The notes below the pieces were generated by a model. The model searched no databases, had not been told where the DNA came from, and worked only from the letters and a program-made list of their open reading frames with translations. A DNA stretch of 64,000 nt, taken from positions 124,001-188,000 of the forward strand of contig NZ_JACJSA010000003.1 of the NCBI RefSeq assembly GCF_014697545.1, written 5' to 3'. The position numbers were made by a program, and so were the translations under genes. Positions 34,345 to 42,386 of this stretch are shown here, piece after piece; the first letter of the stretch is position 1, and every line of letters starts with the position of its first letter. Source of the stretch: Oscillatoria sp. FACHB-1407. GTDB taxonomy: Bacteria; Cyanobacteriota; Cyanobacteriia; Elainellales; Elainellaceae.

Positions 34345-35155
34345 TCCAAACCATAAAACTTTCATCATTGCAGAGTGTGAGCTAGGCTCAGGCTCGATAT
34401 TGGCTATTCTCAGAGGCGGCTGTATCTTTGTACTTTGACTTCAGCCCTGATTTATGCCTATAATCTCTCTTTCCAAAGTGTTAAGGTTCATTGACGGAGC
34501 AAATCGCGTCTCGTTATCCAACAATCACTCATCTGGCAAAAGAATTTATACCTAAAGCATCATTTTCTTACAGTGAAATTTCGATATCTCTTAAAGTAGA
34601 AATTCAGGGTGTTTTCACGTAGGGACTGTTTTGTTGCACATGGTAAGCTAGAGGTTTCTAGTTTCATCAGGTGCGTTTTTATACCTTCTTGGTTCAGTAA
34701 ACTCGTTTTCTCAGGGTTCGGTCATTCGTTTACGGGGGATAAAAACTTGTGTATCAAAAGCAACACTAGCCCCTATGATTGAGGGCTTTGGTAATGACTC
34801 TGTTTTAGATAAGCTCAACCATTTGAATCGCCAATTTTACCCCACCCCCAAGGGAAGCTTTTCTTACGTTATGGCTCGATTTACCGGAATTCATCAATGC
34901 CTTGTTGATGATTAGGTATCGGGAATAGCACCCAATCTATTGAATGTAATTGAACTACTATCCGACGTGGCTAATAGCTTAAGCCCTGTGGTAATAGTTC
35001 TATTCCGCGTTTTTGATTGGACTTAGCCCCGGCATACGACCGTTATTGCTATTTCTGTAGCTTCAGTTGGCGATCGCACACTAGTTTGCATCTCCACCCC
35101 AATCGTTGCTTCGTGAATTATTCATCCAAATTCGTTGTAGAAAGCGTTCGTCACT
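34345..35155. other. 811-bp stretch without a supported gene
   Basis: Stop codons interrupt all frames. It holds a near-consensus promoter (34435-34464). Between about 34765 and 34975 a plus-strand frame reads with few stops (for example HLNRQFYPTPKG, then after a stop VSGIAPNLLNVIELL), which may be a decayed gene or chance. The rest is AT-rich; it must include the promoter of the gene at 35156. Confidence 0.5.
34435..34464 (+). promoter_or_regulatory. Near-consensus sigma-70 promoter
   Basis: TTGACT (34435-34440), an 18-bp spacer and TATAAT (34459-34464). No coding sequence begins within the next 690 bp, so it may drive a non-coding RNA or a long leader for the gene at 35156. Confidence 0.5.
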
Positions 35156-36613
35156 GTGAGTAGCGTAATGACCGGAAATAAATTAGTGGATGGCTACCAA
35201 TCCAAAGCTTCCCATAGTCAGCCGAGTCGCTCTAAACGCGATGTTCCTAGGGCGCAGGAAGCCATCTACAGCTACCTTCTGGAAATCGTCAAAACCTGGT
35301 CTGCCGAGGACGTGTTAGCAGAGTTTAAGCACTTATTTATTCATCACGTCAATACAATTAGTTCTCATACCGTACCGCTCCTCTACGAAATCATCTTTTC
35401 AAACCAAGAGCAGGAATTTAGAAATACACTCAAGCGATCGTGCTATATCCTGATCAACAACTGGGATATCACTCGCAACCACAAATCAATTCAACACCTC
35501 ATTCAACTGTTTGATGATCCGATCCTGAACCGCAGTGCCGCATCTGTGATGTCGCAGCGATTGAGAAATTGGATCAGAGCTTTTATTAAAAGTAAGGATT
35601 TTCAAGAACTTCAGTTATTTGCTGCCCGATATGAAGAACGGGAAAACATTCATTGGAGCCAACGCTACGCATCTTACCTACTGGTGCCCCAATATATTGA
35701 TCTCAAAAACCCGATTGAGCAACGACAAGCTGCTAAAACGTTATCCAAACAACTCAAGGATAAATTTAAGTTTGATCTGGCAATGTATACGGCTCGATCT
35801 GACGTTGCTGCCCCTGCTGAATCAACTTATAAAAATCCAACTGCATTAGGAGATGAAGCACTTCGGCTAGTTAAATTAATTGTGGCAAAACGGGGAATGT
35901 TTAGTTATGCCAATTTTGCCAATATTTTTATTAATCAGACACAGCATTTGCCCTATCGAGACTTTAAGAAGAGCCTCCAAAAATATCTGATCTTTTCTGT
36001 TGAACATCACGAATACACACAGGCTCTAAAAGCACAACTTTTAGGAAAGCTAAACGTCCTCTATACAACTCGCGATGACCAGGTTATCGATGATGCTTTG
36101 CTACTGCGAACCTGTAATCGGGTCATTGAGTATCTAACTACTGAAAATCACGTTGAGCCTTCACCCCTCTTCGTTTTACTGCTTTCCCATGGCAATCCTC
36201 TCACTCTGGTTATTGTCCTGCTTAAAATTGTTCTGATTTGTAAGTACTCGCGCACTCATTTAGAAGCTCGTATTGCCAATTTAATCGCTTACTATCAAGA
36301 GTTTCCAGAAGAAGAATGCCGATGGGTCATCAATTTCTTCGAGATTTTTAGGGTGATCATGGCAATTTATACCGAGAATATTGAGTTCAATTTGGTGAAC
36401 ATGAATCCTGCCGAAAAGGACACACCACCGGACGCAAAATTGAGCCAGGTAATTGACGCCTATCGTATCTTTTCACAGCCTAAACAAACTCCTCAACCAG
36501 AGCGATCGCCCTCAGCAACAGAAGAGTCAGAATTAGAAGCTAGCTTGTCTGAGCTAGATGACTCCTTCTCAAGTTCTCCAATACCGGATTCACAGGGTGC
36601 ATTTGACAGTTAG
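35156..36613 (+). CDS. Large protein of unknown function
   Basis: 485 residues from GTG at 35156; an ATG 12 bases on (35168) is equally possible. I do not recognise a family. The first 30 residues are basic and Ser-rich. Residues about 35-420 are almost wholly helical with a regular pattern (YSYLLEIVKTW, VPLLYEIIFSN, IQHLIQLFDD), which suggests an alpha-solenoid or a helical scaffold. LFVLLLSHGNPLTLVIVLLKIVLIC at about 345 is hydrophobic enough to be a buried or membrane helix (positions given rather than function). The last 45 residues are acidic and Ser-rich (ELEASLSELDDSFSSS) and likely disordered. Cytoplasmic unless that helix spans the membrane. Confidence 0.78.
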   Translation: MSSVMTGNKLVDGYQSKASHSQPSRSKRDVPRAQEAIYSYLLEIVKTWSAEDVLAEFKHLFIHHVNTISSHTVPLLYEIIFSNQEQEFRNTLKRSCYILINNWDITRNHKSIQHLIQLFDDPILNRSAASVMSQRLRNWIRAFIKSKDFQELQLFAARYEERENIHWSQRYASYLLVPQYIDLKNPIEQRQAAKTLSKQLKDKFKFDLAMYTARSDVAAPAESTYKNPTALGDEALRLVKLIVAKRGMFSYANFANIFINQTQHLPYRDFKKSLQKYLIFSVEHHEYTQALKAQLLGKLNVLYTTRDDQVIDDALLLRTCNRVIEYLTTENHVEPSPLFVLLLSHGNPLTLVIVLLKIVLICKYSRTHLEARIANLIAYYQEFPEEECRWVINFFEIFRVIMAIYTENIEFNLVNMNPAEKDTPPDAKLSQVIDAYRIFSQPKQTPQPERSPSATEESELEASLSELDDSFSSSPIPDSQGAFDS

Positions 36614-36627
36614 GGGAGTAGCGGTTG

Positions 36628-36725
36628 AAACCACAGCTACTAGAACAAAACCCGCCTCCGCAGGTTCAAAACCTCAGTCTGCGTAGACGGCCTTCGCTCC
36701 AATCGCCGCGAATTCATTTGCCGGG
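36628..36725 (+). repeat. Dispersed imperfect repeat, copy 2
   Basis: CCCGCCTCCGCAGGTT, GTCTGCGTAGACGGCCTTCG and GCCGCGAATTCATTTGCC in the same order and spacing as at 28345-28463. Inverted repeats AACCTGCGG-like and GTCTGCGTAGAC indicate a foldable element. Confidence 0.65.
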
Positions 36726-36872
36726 TTCAGTCCCCCAATCACTAGATGCACCCGGATTCAAATTTCTCGTGATTCCCTATCCTGCGGCAACTCATGGCGA
36801 CAGCTAGATTTTGCAATTCCGGGTAATAGGACTAGAATAGAACATATGAACTAGTCTACTGAGTCAGCTGCT

Positions 36873-37388
36873 ATGAGTATCTTTCAGCGTCTATGGGATG
36901 GTTTTGGATTTGGTGAGTCAGATGAATCTGATTATGAATACGAGTACGTCGAGGAGGAATCATCGGAGCAAGCTGATTGGCAACCCGGAGCACCAAACTC
37001 TAAACCAGCCTCGGCAACCAATGTAATTGGTATGGCGAGTCGTGGTGCAGGTTATACCGAAATGGTTGTAGTAGAGCCTCGCTCATTTGAAGACATTCCC
37101 CAGGTTGTAACAGCTCTTAAACAGCGGAAAACGGTCATTCTTAACCTTGGCTTGTTGGATGCGGACTCGGCACAGCGATGTGTTGACTTTGTTGCGGGTG
37201 GGGCTTTTGCAATGGATGGGCACCAAGAACGCATTGGGGAAACTATTTTTCTGTTTACTCCGGGGTTTGTGCAAATTAGCAATTACCCTAGCTCAGAGCG
37301 TCCCCTGGAGTCTGCTCCTGGAATCCCCCAACCAACTGCTGTTCCTCAATCTGCCTGGTCAATTGAGCAGACTCGTTTGGTGCAATAA
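36873..37388 (+). CDS. sepF: Cell-division protein SepF (Cdv2)
   Basis: 171 residues. SepF binds FtsZ and membrane and helps shape the division ring; cyanobacteria use it (Cdv2) together with FtsZ and ZipN. The N-terminus MSIFQRLWDGFGFG is the short amphipathic membrane-targeting helix. An acidic, Tyr-rich linker (YEYEYVEEESSE) follows. The SepF core is at about 69-152: VVVEPRSFEDIPQVVTALK, ILNLGLLDADSAQRCVDFVAGGAFAMDG and IFLFTPGFVQI. The length is typical. In many cyanobacteria sepF sits near proC; here it is alone between the unknown gene and the stress protein. Confidence 0.96.
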   Translation: MSIFQRLWDGFGFGESDESDYEYEYVEEESSEQADWQPGAPNSKPASATNVIGMASRGAGYTEMVVVEPRSFEDIPQVVTALKQRKTVILNLGLLDADSAQRCVDFVAGGAFAMDGHQERIGETIFLFTPGFVQISNYPSSERPLESAPGIPQPTAVPQSAWSIEQTRLVQ

Positions 37389-37459
37389 CTCCTGATATAG
37401 CCCGTTCTGATACATCCAGGGAGGATGCAGATGTAGCCTGGTTATATTCGTAGATGGGG

Positions 37460-38338
37460 CTACTCATTCTCAGGTAGGTAGAGGACGGGATACCAGCTTC
37501 GCCGCAAAATTTCTGCTGCAAAACTGGGAGATGACCATCTCAACAGTTTTCCAATGCTTTCAGAGGAGATGGCGATCGCGCTGATGTCCTCTTCCTGAGG
37601 GGCTAACAAGGTTTGCACAACGGCATTGCCCTTACGAATTTGGGATCTAACTGTTATTCCTGCTGTCTCCAGGTTTGCTTTTGCCTTTACTAATTCTTCC
37701 TCAGCTCGCTTCAGTTCACGACCTTCTAACTCTTTCGCTCGGCTCACCTCATCCACAACCCAACACAGCAAGCAAGACTCTAGTGCTTTGACAGGATGCC
37801 GCTGAGAATATTGTTTGACCTGCTCGACCAGGTAATTGGAATTATTACTGCCGTTGTAGGGCAGCAAAAGAGAACGCAGGAGATGACGACAGCGCAATTG
37901 CAATTCTTCACGAGTATAAGTAGAGATGAGTTGCGGACGCAGAATCAGCGTAGGAATTGCCCTCTGCTGGCAAATCTCCATCGTGGTGCTGCCAAACAAT
38001 TTCTCACCTAACAGAGTGTTAGTCTCCATACCCAACACCAGCAGTTCGGTTTGATTGGCTTTGCTGACTGCCAGGATCTGATCCGTAATCCGTCCCCATT
38101 TGACTTCAACTTTGACCTCCACGCCTGGTGGCACTTGGTCAAGAGCAGGAGAGAGGCGATCGCGAGCTTGCTTCTCTTTTGCAGCATCCAGACGAGGCAC
38201 CTCTTGCTCATTAGACATCGCAAGCACATGCAGAAACACAATTTGTGTTAACCCATGAGCTGCCAAATCAGAGACACAATTGACAAGCCTTTGCAGGCCA
38301 TCTGAGAAATCGGTGCAGATCAGGCAACGTTGAAACAT
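37460..38338 (-). CDS. Universal stress protein with two Usp domains
   Basis: 292 residues. The first Usp domain (about 1-135) starts RCLICTDFSDGLQRLV and ends in GSTTMEICQQRAIPTLILRP, a variant of the ATP-binding GxxG-9x-G(S/T) loop (VLGMETNTLLGEKLFGSTT). The second domain (about 150-290) keeps the fold but its loop (SISSESIGKLLRW) is degraded. Proteins of this kind bind ATP or act in stress survival in the cytoplasm. It follows no partner and is convergent with sepF (71 bp). Confidence 0.85.
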   Translation of the reverse strand: MFQRCLICTDFSDGLQRLVNCVSDLAAHGLTQIVFLHVLAMSNEQEVPRLDAAKEKQARDRLSPALDQVPPGVEVKVEVKWGRITDQILAVSKANQTELLVLGMETNTLLGEKLFGSTTMEICQQRAIPTLILRPQLISTYTREELQLRCRHLLRSLLLPYNGSNNSNYLVEQVKQYSQRHPVKALESCLLCWVVDEVSRAKELEGRELKRAEEELVKAKANLETAGITVRSQIRKGNAVVQTLLAPQEEDISAIAISSESIGKLLRWSSPSFAAEILRRSWYPVLYLPENE

Positions 38339-38710
38339 GCGTAGATTGAATAAATATGTAAGATACCAACACTTGAGAGGAAGGGTTCACTTCCACCCCA
38401 TCATCATACCTGCTCAGCCCAAGGTGGTTTTCTCAATAAATACTGGAGCTTGATCAAACGTTGGGGAATGGTTACAACTTTTATAGATTGCCTGTAGGAC
38501 GAAATGTAGAGGAAATCACTACGCAGTATCTCAATAAAAGCAGCACCTAGAGATCAAGCGAAAACATGCAACTTAAAATATCAAGCTATGGCAAGAAGAC
38601 TAGGAAGTTGGGTGGACGTCCCTGCACCCCCAGCCCCTCTCCCTCTTGTTGACTCGGTGCCAACTAAGAAGAAACTTGGCAAGAGATGGAGATCGCCTAC
38701 TCCAGCAAGG
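38339..38710. other. Spacer after nblA2
   Basis: 372 bp with no gene seen. A C-rich run (CCCTGCACCCCCAGCCCC, about 38622-38640) resembles part of the dispersed G/C-rich repeats. It holds the promoter of the universal stress protein gene. Confidence 0.55.
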
Positions 38711-38887
38711 CTAGAGATTAGCCTTCTTCAACAAATCTCGGATGAGGTTGTCTTTAATCATTAACTGCTGGGCAGCCTCCATCAACTGATTCAAGACCTG
38801 GTTGTGGTCTAAATCCTGAAACTCATACTGAAGCCGCTGAAACTCGAACTGCTGTTCCATGCTTAACTCAAAAGCTTTCGGATCCAT
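38711..38887 (-). CDS. nblA: NblA phycobilisome-degradation protein, second copy
   Basis: 58 residues from ATG at 38887, with AGAGGA just upstream. Sequence landmarks: FELSMEQQFEFQRLQYEF, LDHNQVLNQLMEAAQQLM and KDNLIRDLLKKANL. It is a two-helix NblA. NblA binds phycobiliproteins and hands them to the ClpC protease, which dismantles the light-harvesting antenna during nitrogen or sulfur starvation. The gene starts 15 bp after the stop of the first nblA, so the two are co-transcribed. The proteins are similar in the N-terminal half (FELs/tLEQQFE) and in KDNxIRxL. Confidence 0.93.
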   Translation of the reverse strand: MDPKAFELSMEQQFEFQRLQYEFQDLDHNQVLNQLMEAAQQLMIKDNLIRDLLKKANL

Positions 38888-38902
38888 AGATTCCTCTCTT
38901 AA

Positions 38903-39091
38903 TTAGCTAAGGGACTGGATAGGTGTATTGCTGACCAAATTGCGGATGATGTTGTCTTTGAGCATGAGTAACCGCGAAGCTTGCACAAGCAGGTTCAGAG
39001 CTTGCTCATGGCTCAGCCCTTTGACTTCATCCTGCATACGCCGCATCTCAAACTGTTGCTCTAGGGTCAGTTCAAATGCTGTAGGTTCCAT
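38903..39091 (-). CDS. nblA: NblA phycobilisome-degradation protein, first copy
   Basis: 62 residues from ATG at 39091, with AAGGAG 8 bases upstream; a longer in-frame reading to 39163 lacks a good ribosome site and is unlike NblA. Landmarks are FELTLEQQFEMRRMQDEV, LSHEQALNLLVQASRLLM and KDNIIRNLV. The two helices and hydrophobic pattern are those of NblA. It acts as adaptor between phycobilisome and ClpC. Starvation-induced transcription is usual, but I found no GTA-N8-TAC site for NtcA in the 390 bp upstream. It is the first gene of an nblA pair. Confidence 0.95.
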   Translation of the reverse strand: MEPTAFELTLEQQFEMRRMQDEVKGLSHEQALNLLVQASRLLMLKDNIIRNLVSNTPIQSLS

Positions 39092-39616
39092 AGGGTGCTC
39101 CTTGTAAGTGAGACATCTAGATTGACGAGAAGACCAGGCAAACGTCGAACAATTGGATCTCAATTTGCTAGCGATCCCCTGTAATTTCTATAAGTTCCCA
39201 GAAATTCAGGAATAACCGCTATTGGTATATTAAAAAAGATAACAATCGTTTGACAAATTGCCTATCCCCTTTGTGTGTACTTCGTTAGTTAGAAGATCCA
39301 GAGGTGGATCTTTCTATCCGGCAGATTTTGAGTATTTTGGCAAGTTACAAATTGTAAATATGTTCAAAATGGACGAAACTTATGCTATTTAGAACAGCTT
39401 TATAAAAAATTCTTCTTCTGGTGAAATTACAACCCTAAAATCATGCGCTAGACTTGTCATTGGTAGCTGATGTAAAGCAGTTCCCTTTTGGGGTTAATGC
39501 CCGATCAACTGCCGCTGTTCGAGACATCATTTCGATGGAAGTGGGTCATTGCCCCACTTTTTTTGTTTTTTAGGCGCTTATTAAGCATCTGTCTCTATTT
39601 ATTGGCATTGGAGAAG
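39092..39616. other. Divergent spacer between nblA pair and rimP
   Basis: 525 bp. It holds promoters in both directions and, near the rimP end, the hairpin at 39539-39564. The middle is AT-rich. TTGACA at 39250-39255 has no good -10 at the usual distance. Confidence 0.6.
39539..39564 (+). terminator. Terminator-like hairpin in the rimP leader
   Basis: Stem AAGTGGG / CCCACTT around TCATTGC, followed by TTTTT. It lies 52 bp before the rimP ATG and 5' of the whole nusA operon. It is in the place of the rimP-leader attenuator described in other bacteria, so it probably controls read-through into rimP-nusA-infB. Confidence 0.75.
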
Positions 39617-40093
39617 ATGACTCATCCATTGATTCCTCAAATACTTGATTTAGCTGGGCCCGTGGCAGAAAACCTAGGTCTAGAGGTCGTTGGGGCAGTA
39701 TTCCATACCCATCAAAATCCGCCCGTATTGCGGGTAGATATCCGCAACCCTCAACAAGACACAGGGTTAGATGATTGTGAACGTATGAGTCACGCTTTGG
39801 AGACGACCCTGGATGCCACTAACCTGATTCCAGATGCTTATGTGCTCGAAATCTCTAGCCCTGGAATCGATCGAGTGCTGACAAGCGATCGCGAATTTAT
39901 CTCTTTTAAGGGGTTCTCTGTCACGATAACTGCCGATGAGCCTTTTCACGGGCAAAAGGCATGGACAGGGCAACTCATTCGTCGCGATGAAGAGGCAGTT
40001 CACCTTAATCAAAAGGGTCGAGCGATCGCCATTCCACGGCAAATTATTCGCGCTGTGCAATTGAGCGGCTCCCCTAGAGGTGGAACGGCTTAG
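39617..40093 (+). CDS. rimP: Ribosome maturation factor RimP
   Basis: 158 residues from ATG at 39617 ([13 protein letters not shown]), with GGAG just upstream; the longer frame back to 39488 runs through the leader hairpin and is not coding. RimP helps late maturation of the 30S subunit. Landmarks: [51 protein letters not shown] (the family signature SSPGxDRxL) and FKGFSVTI in the C-terminal SH3-like domain. First gene of rimP-nusA-ylxR-infB. Confidence 0.95.
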   Translation: MTHPLIPQILDLAGPVAENLGLEVVGAVFHTHQNPPVLRVDIRNPQQDTGLDDCERMSHALETTLDATNLIPDAYVLEISSPGIDRVLTSDREFISFKGFSVTITADEPFHGQKAWTGQLIRRDEEAVHLNQKGRAIAIPRQIIRAVQLSGSPRGGTA

Positions 40094-40208
40094 CATTGCT
40101 ATTTTTGAAGAATGAATCATCACTCCTGGGAAACTTGAACCCCTTCCTGCTGAACCCTGCCAATTTCACCCCCAACACGACAACTTAAGACTTTCAGAGG
40201 TTACTTCT

Positions 40209-41573
40209 ATGTCCATGGTCACTCTACCCGGACTGCAAGACATGATTGACAGCATTAGCCGTGAACGCAATCTTCCTAAACATGCAGTTCAGGCGGCATT
40301 GCGTGAGGCTCTGCTTAAAGGGTATGAACGCTATCGCCGCACCAATCGTCCTGACATCAATAGCTTTGATGAAGACTACTTCAGCAACTTTGAAGTTGAG
40401 CTAGATGTCGAGGATGAAGGGTTTCGAGTGCTTGCAACCAAAACCATCGTAGAAAGTGTAACCAACCCTGACCATCAAATTGCTCTCGAAGAAGTTCAGG
40501 AGGTAGCAGCCGAGGCTCAACTGGGAGATACCGTGGTTCTGGATGTTACCCCCGATCAGGGCGAATTTGGACGAATGGCTGCCATTCAAACCAAACAGGT
40601 TCTGGCGCAAAAGCTGCGCGATCAACAACGCAAGCTTGTTCAAGAAGAATTCCAAGAGTTGGAAGGCACGGTGTTGCAAGCTAGAGTGCTGCGGTTCGAG
40701 CGGCAGTCGGTGATTATGGCAGTTAATAGCGGCTTTGGTCAGCCTGAGGTTGAAGCTGAGCTATTAAAGCGGGATCAGTTGCCCAACGACAACTATCGCG
40801 CCAATGCCACTTTTAAAGTGTTCCTGAAAAAAGTGTCTGAAGGGTCTCATCGCGGTCCACAACTGTTGGTTTCTAGAGCAGATGCAGGTTTGGTAGTAGA
40901 CCTATTTGCCAGTGAAGTGCCTGAGATTGAGGATGAGGTCGTGCGGATTGTCGCAGTGGCACGGGAAGCAAATCCCCCGTCTCGATCGGTTGGTCCTCGT
41001 ACCAAAATTGCTGTCGATACCCTGGAGCGAGATGTTGATCCAGTTGGGGCTTGCATCGGCGCACGGGGATCGAGAATTCAGGTAGTTGTGAATGAACTAC
41101 GTGGCGAGAAAATTGATGTGATCCGTTGGTCACCCGACCCTGCAACTTATATTTCCAATGCTCTGAGTCCAGCCCGTGTTGATGAGGTGCGTCTAGTCAA
41201 CCCTGAGGAGCGGCAAGCTCACGTGTTGGTTGCCGAAGATCAACTCAGTCTGGCGATCGGCAAAGAGGGACAAAACGTTCGTCTGGCGGCACGATTAACC
41301 GGATGGAAAATTGATATCAAGGATTCGGCTAAATACGACTACGAAGCTGAGAACCGGAAAATTGCTGCTTTGGCGGAAGAACAACGATTGGCACGAGAAG
41401 CTGCCGCTCAAGCCGAAGAGGAGTATGATGAAGAATATGAGGATGAACTTGATCAGGAATTTGAAGAAGAATTTGATGACGAGGACACAACAGATGCCCC
41501 AAATCCCGATGAAGTAGCTGTTGCAGATGGATTTGGCGCAGAGATCAGCGATGCACTCAAGCGACCGGAATAA
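40209..41573 (+). CDS. nusA: Transcription factor NusA
   Basis: 454 residues. NusA binds RNA polymerase and nascent RNA and affects pausing, termination and antitermination. Domains in order: N-terminal polymerase-binding domain (about 1-125), S1 domain (about 135-200, ELEGTVLQARVLRFERQ), KH1 (DPVGACIGARGSRIQVVVNEL) and KH2 (AIGKEGQNVRLAARLTGWKIDI). A Glu/Asp-rich tail (about 395-440, EEEYDEEYEDELDQEF) replaces the C-terminal repeats of E. coli. This form is usual for cyanobacteria. It follows rimP by 115 bp. Confidence 0.96.
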   Translation: MSMVTLPGLQDMIDSISRERNLPKHAVQAALREALLKGYERYRRTNRPDINSFDEDYFSNFEVELDVEDEGFRVLATKTIVESVTNPDHQIALEEVQEVAAEAQLGDTVVLDVTPDQGEFGRMAAIQTKQVLAQKLRDQQRKLVQEEFQELEGTVLQARVLRFERQSVIMAVNSGFGQPEVEAELLKRDQLPNDNYRANATFKVFLKKVSEGSHRGPQLLVSRADAGLVVDLFASEVPEIEDEVVRIVAVAREANPPSRSVGPRTKIAVDTLERDVDPVGACIGARGSRIQVVVNELRGEKIDVIRWSPDPATYISNALSPARVDEVRLVNPEERQAHVLVAEDQLSLAIGKEGQNVRLAARLTGWKIDIKDSAKYDYEAENRKIAALAEEQRLAREAAAQAEEEYDEEYEDELDQEFEEEFDDEDTTDAPNPDEVAVADGFGAEISDALKRPE

Positions 41574-41594
41574 CCTATCTAAATCAATTCCGTT

Positions 41595-41873
41595 GTGGAA
41601 ATTAATTATCGCCGTTGTGTCAGTTGCCGCAGGGTAGCTCTAAAATCCGAGTTTTGGCGAGTTGTCAAGACATATCCCAGTAGCAGCATTTGCCTGGATT
41701 CAGGAATGGGTCGCTCTGCTTACCTCTGCCCACAAGCTAGTTGTCTCCAATCCGCTCAAAAAAAAGACCGATTGGGGCGATCGCTCAAAGCAACGGTTCC
41801 GGAATCGATTTACCAAATACTGTGGCAACGATTATCAGGAGTCGCTACGATAGAGAAAGCTGGCTTAAAGTAG
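41595..41873 (+). CDS. ylxR: YlxR/RnpM family RNA-binding protein
   Basis: 92 residues from GTG at 41595, 21 bp after nusA. The family signature is RRCVSCRRVALKSEFWRVVK and GRSAYLCPQASCLQSAQKKDRLGRSLK. YlxR proteins bind RNA and, in Bacillus, RNase P. Position between nusA and infB is the rule in bacteria. The ylxQ (L7Ae-like) gene that often follows is missing. No unusual features. Confidence 0.9.
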   Translation: MEINYRRCVSCRRVALKSEFWRVVKTYPSSSICLDSGMGRSAYLCPQASCLQSAQKKDRLGRSLKATVPESIYQILWQRLSGVATIEKAGLK

Positions 41874-42386
41874 CCACATTGTCATCTCAGGAAAAGTAAC
41901 ATTCAAAAAAGAGCTGTTCTTGCACTTACCCATTAGAATGGTTGGGATCACCAAAAGCATGCTGATGGCAATATCCTTCTCACAGCAGAGGTGTATCTAG
42001 GCTTTATTCTGGTAGTCAGTAGGTCAGTCTAAAACAGATTTAGGGCAGGTTCAGTGCAAAAATAGAGTATCCATCCGAAACAGAGATACAGCGATCGCTG
42101 CCATTGAAAACTGCCCTCAGTTTTCTTAACCTTTGCATTAGACAATATTTGTGTATGACAATAGAAGCGAGCTGTTCTTTTGATAACAGCTTGTTAGACT
42201 CCTGAGCAAACAATGGCTGCACTTTCTGCGGTTTCAACGCTATAACTGATTGTGGCAGTCAGATCTTGCATGACCAATTACGGTTAGCAATTGTATCTTC
42301 TTCGTTTGATGTTTGTTAAATGTAGTCTCGTCAAAACAGTAGGTCACTTTATGTGTTGAGTATTCAGCGTCAAGAGGAAAGAGTGG
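41874..42386. other. Long spacer before infB
   Basis: 513 bp between ylxR and infB, with no supportable gene. No ylxQ is found. It is AT-rich with a HIP1 site at about 42091 and a mild poly-A run near 41758-41763 just before the ylxR end. A separate promoter or a leader regulating infB is possible. Confidence 0.6.

Noticed and set aside
33964-34368. 134-codon minus-strand open frame
   Set aside because: Covers the tRNA-Leu exons and intron on the opposite strand; the RNA gene explains the lack of stops.
34765-34975. Decayed coding sequence
   Set aside because: A frame with a few stops reads plausibly but matches nothing I recognise, and the stretch is too short to call a pseudogene.
39092-39480. 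NtcA site (GTA-N8-TAC) for nblA
   Set aside because: Every GTA in this interval was checked by eye and none has TAC at the right distance.
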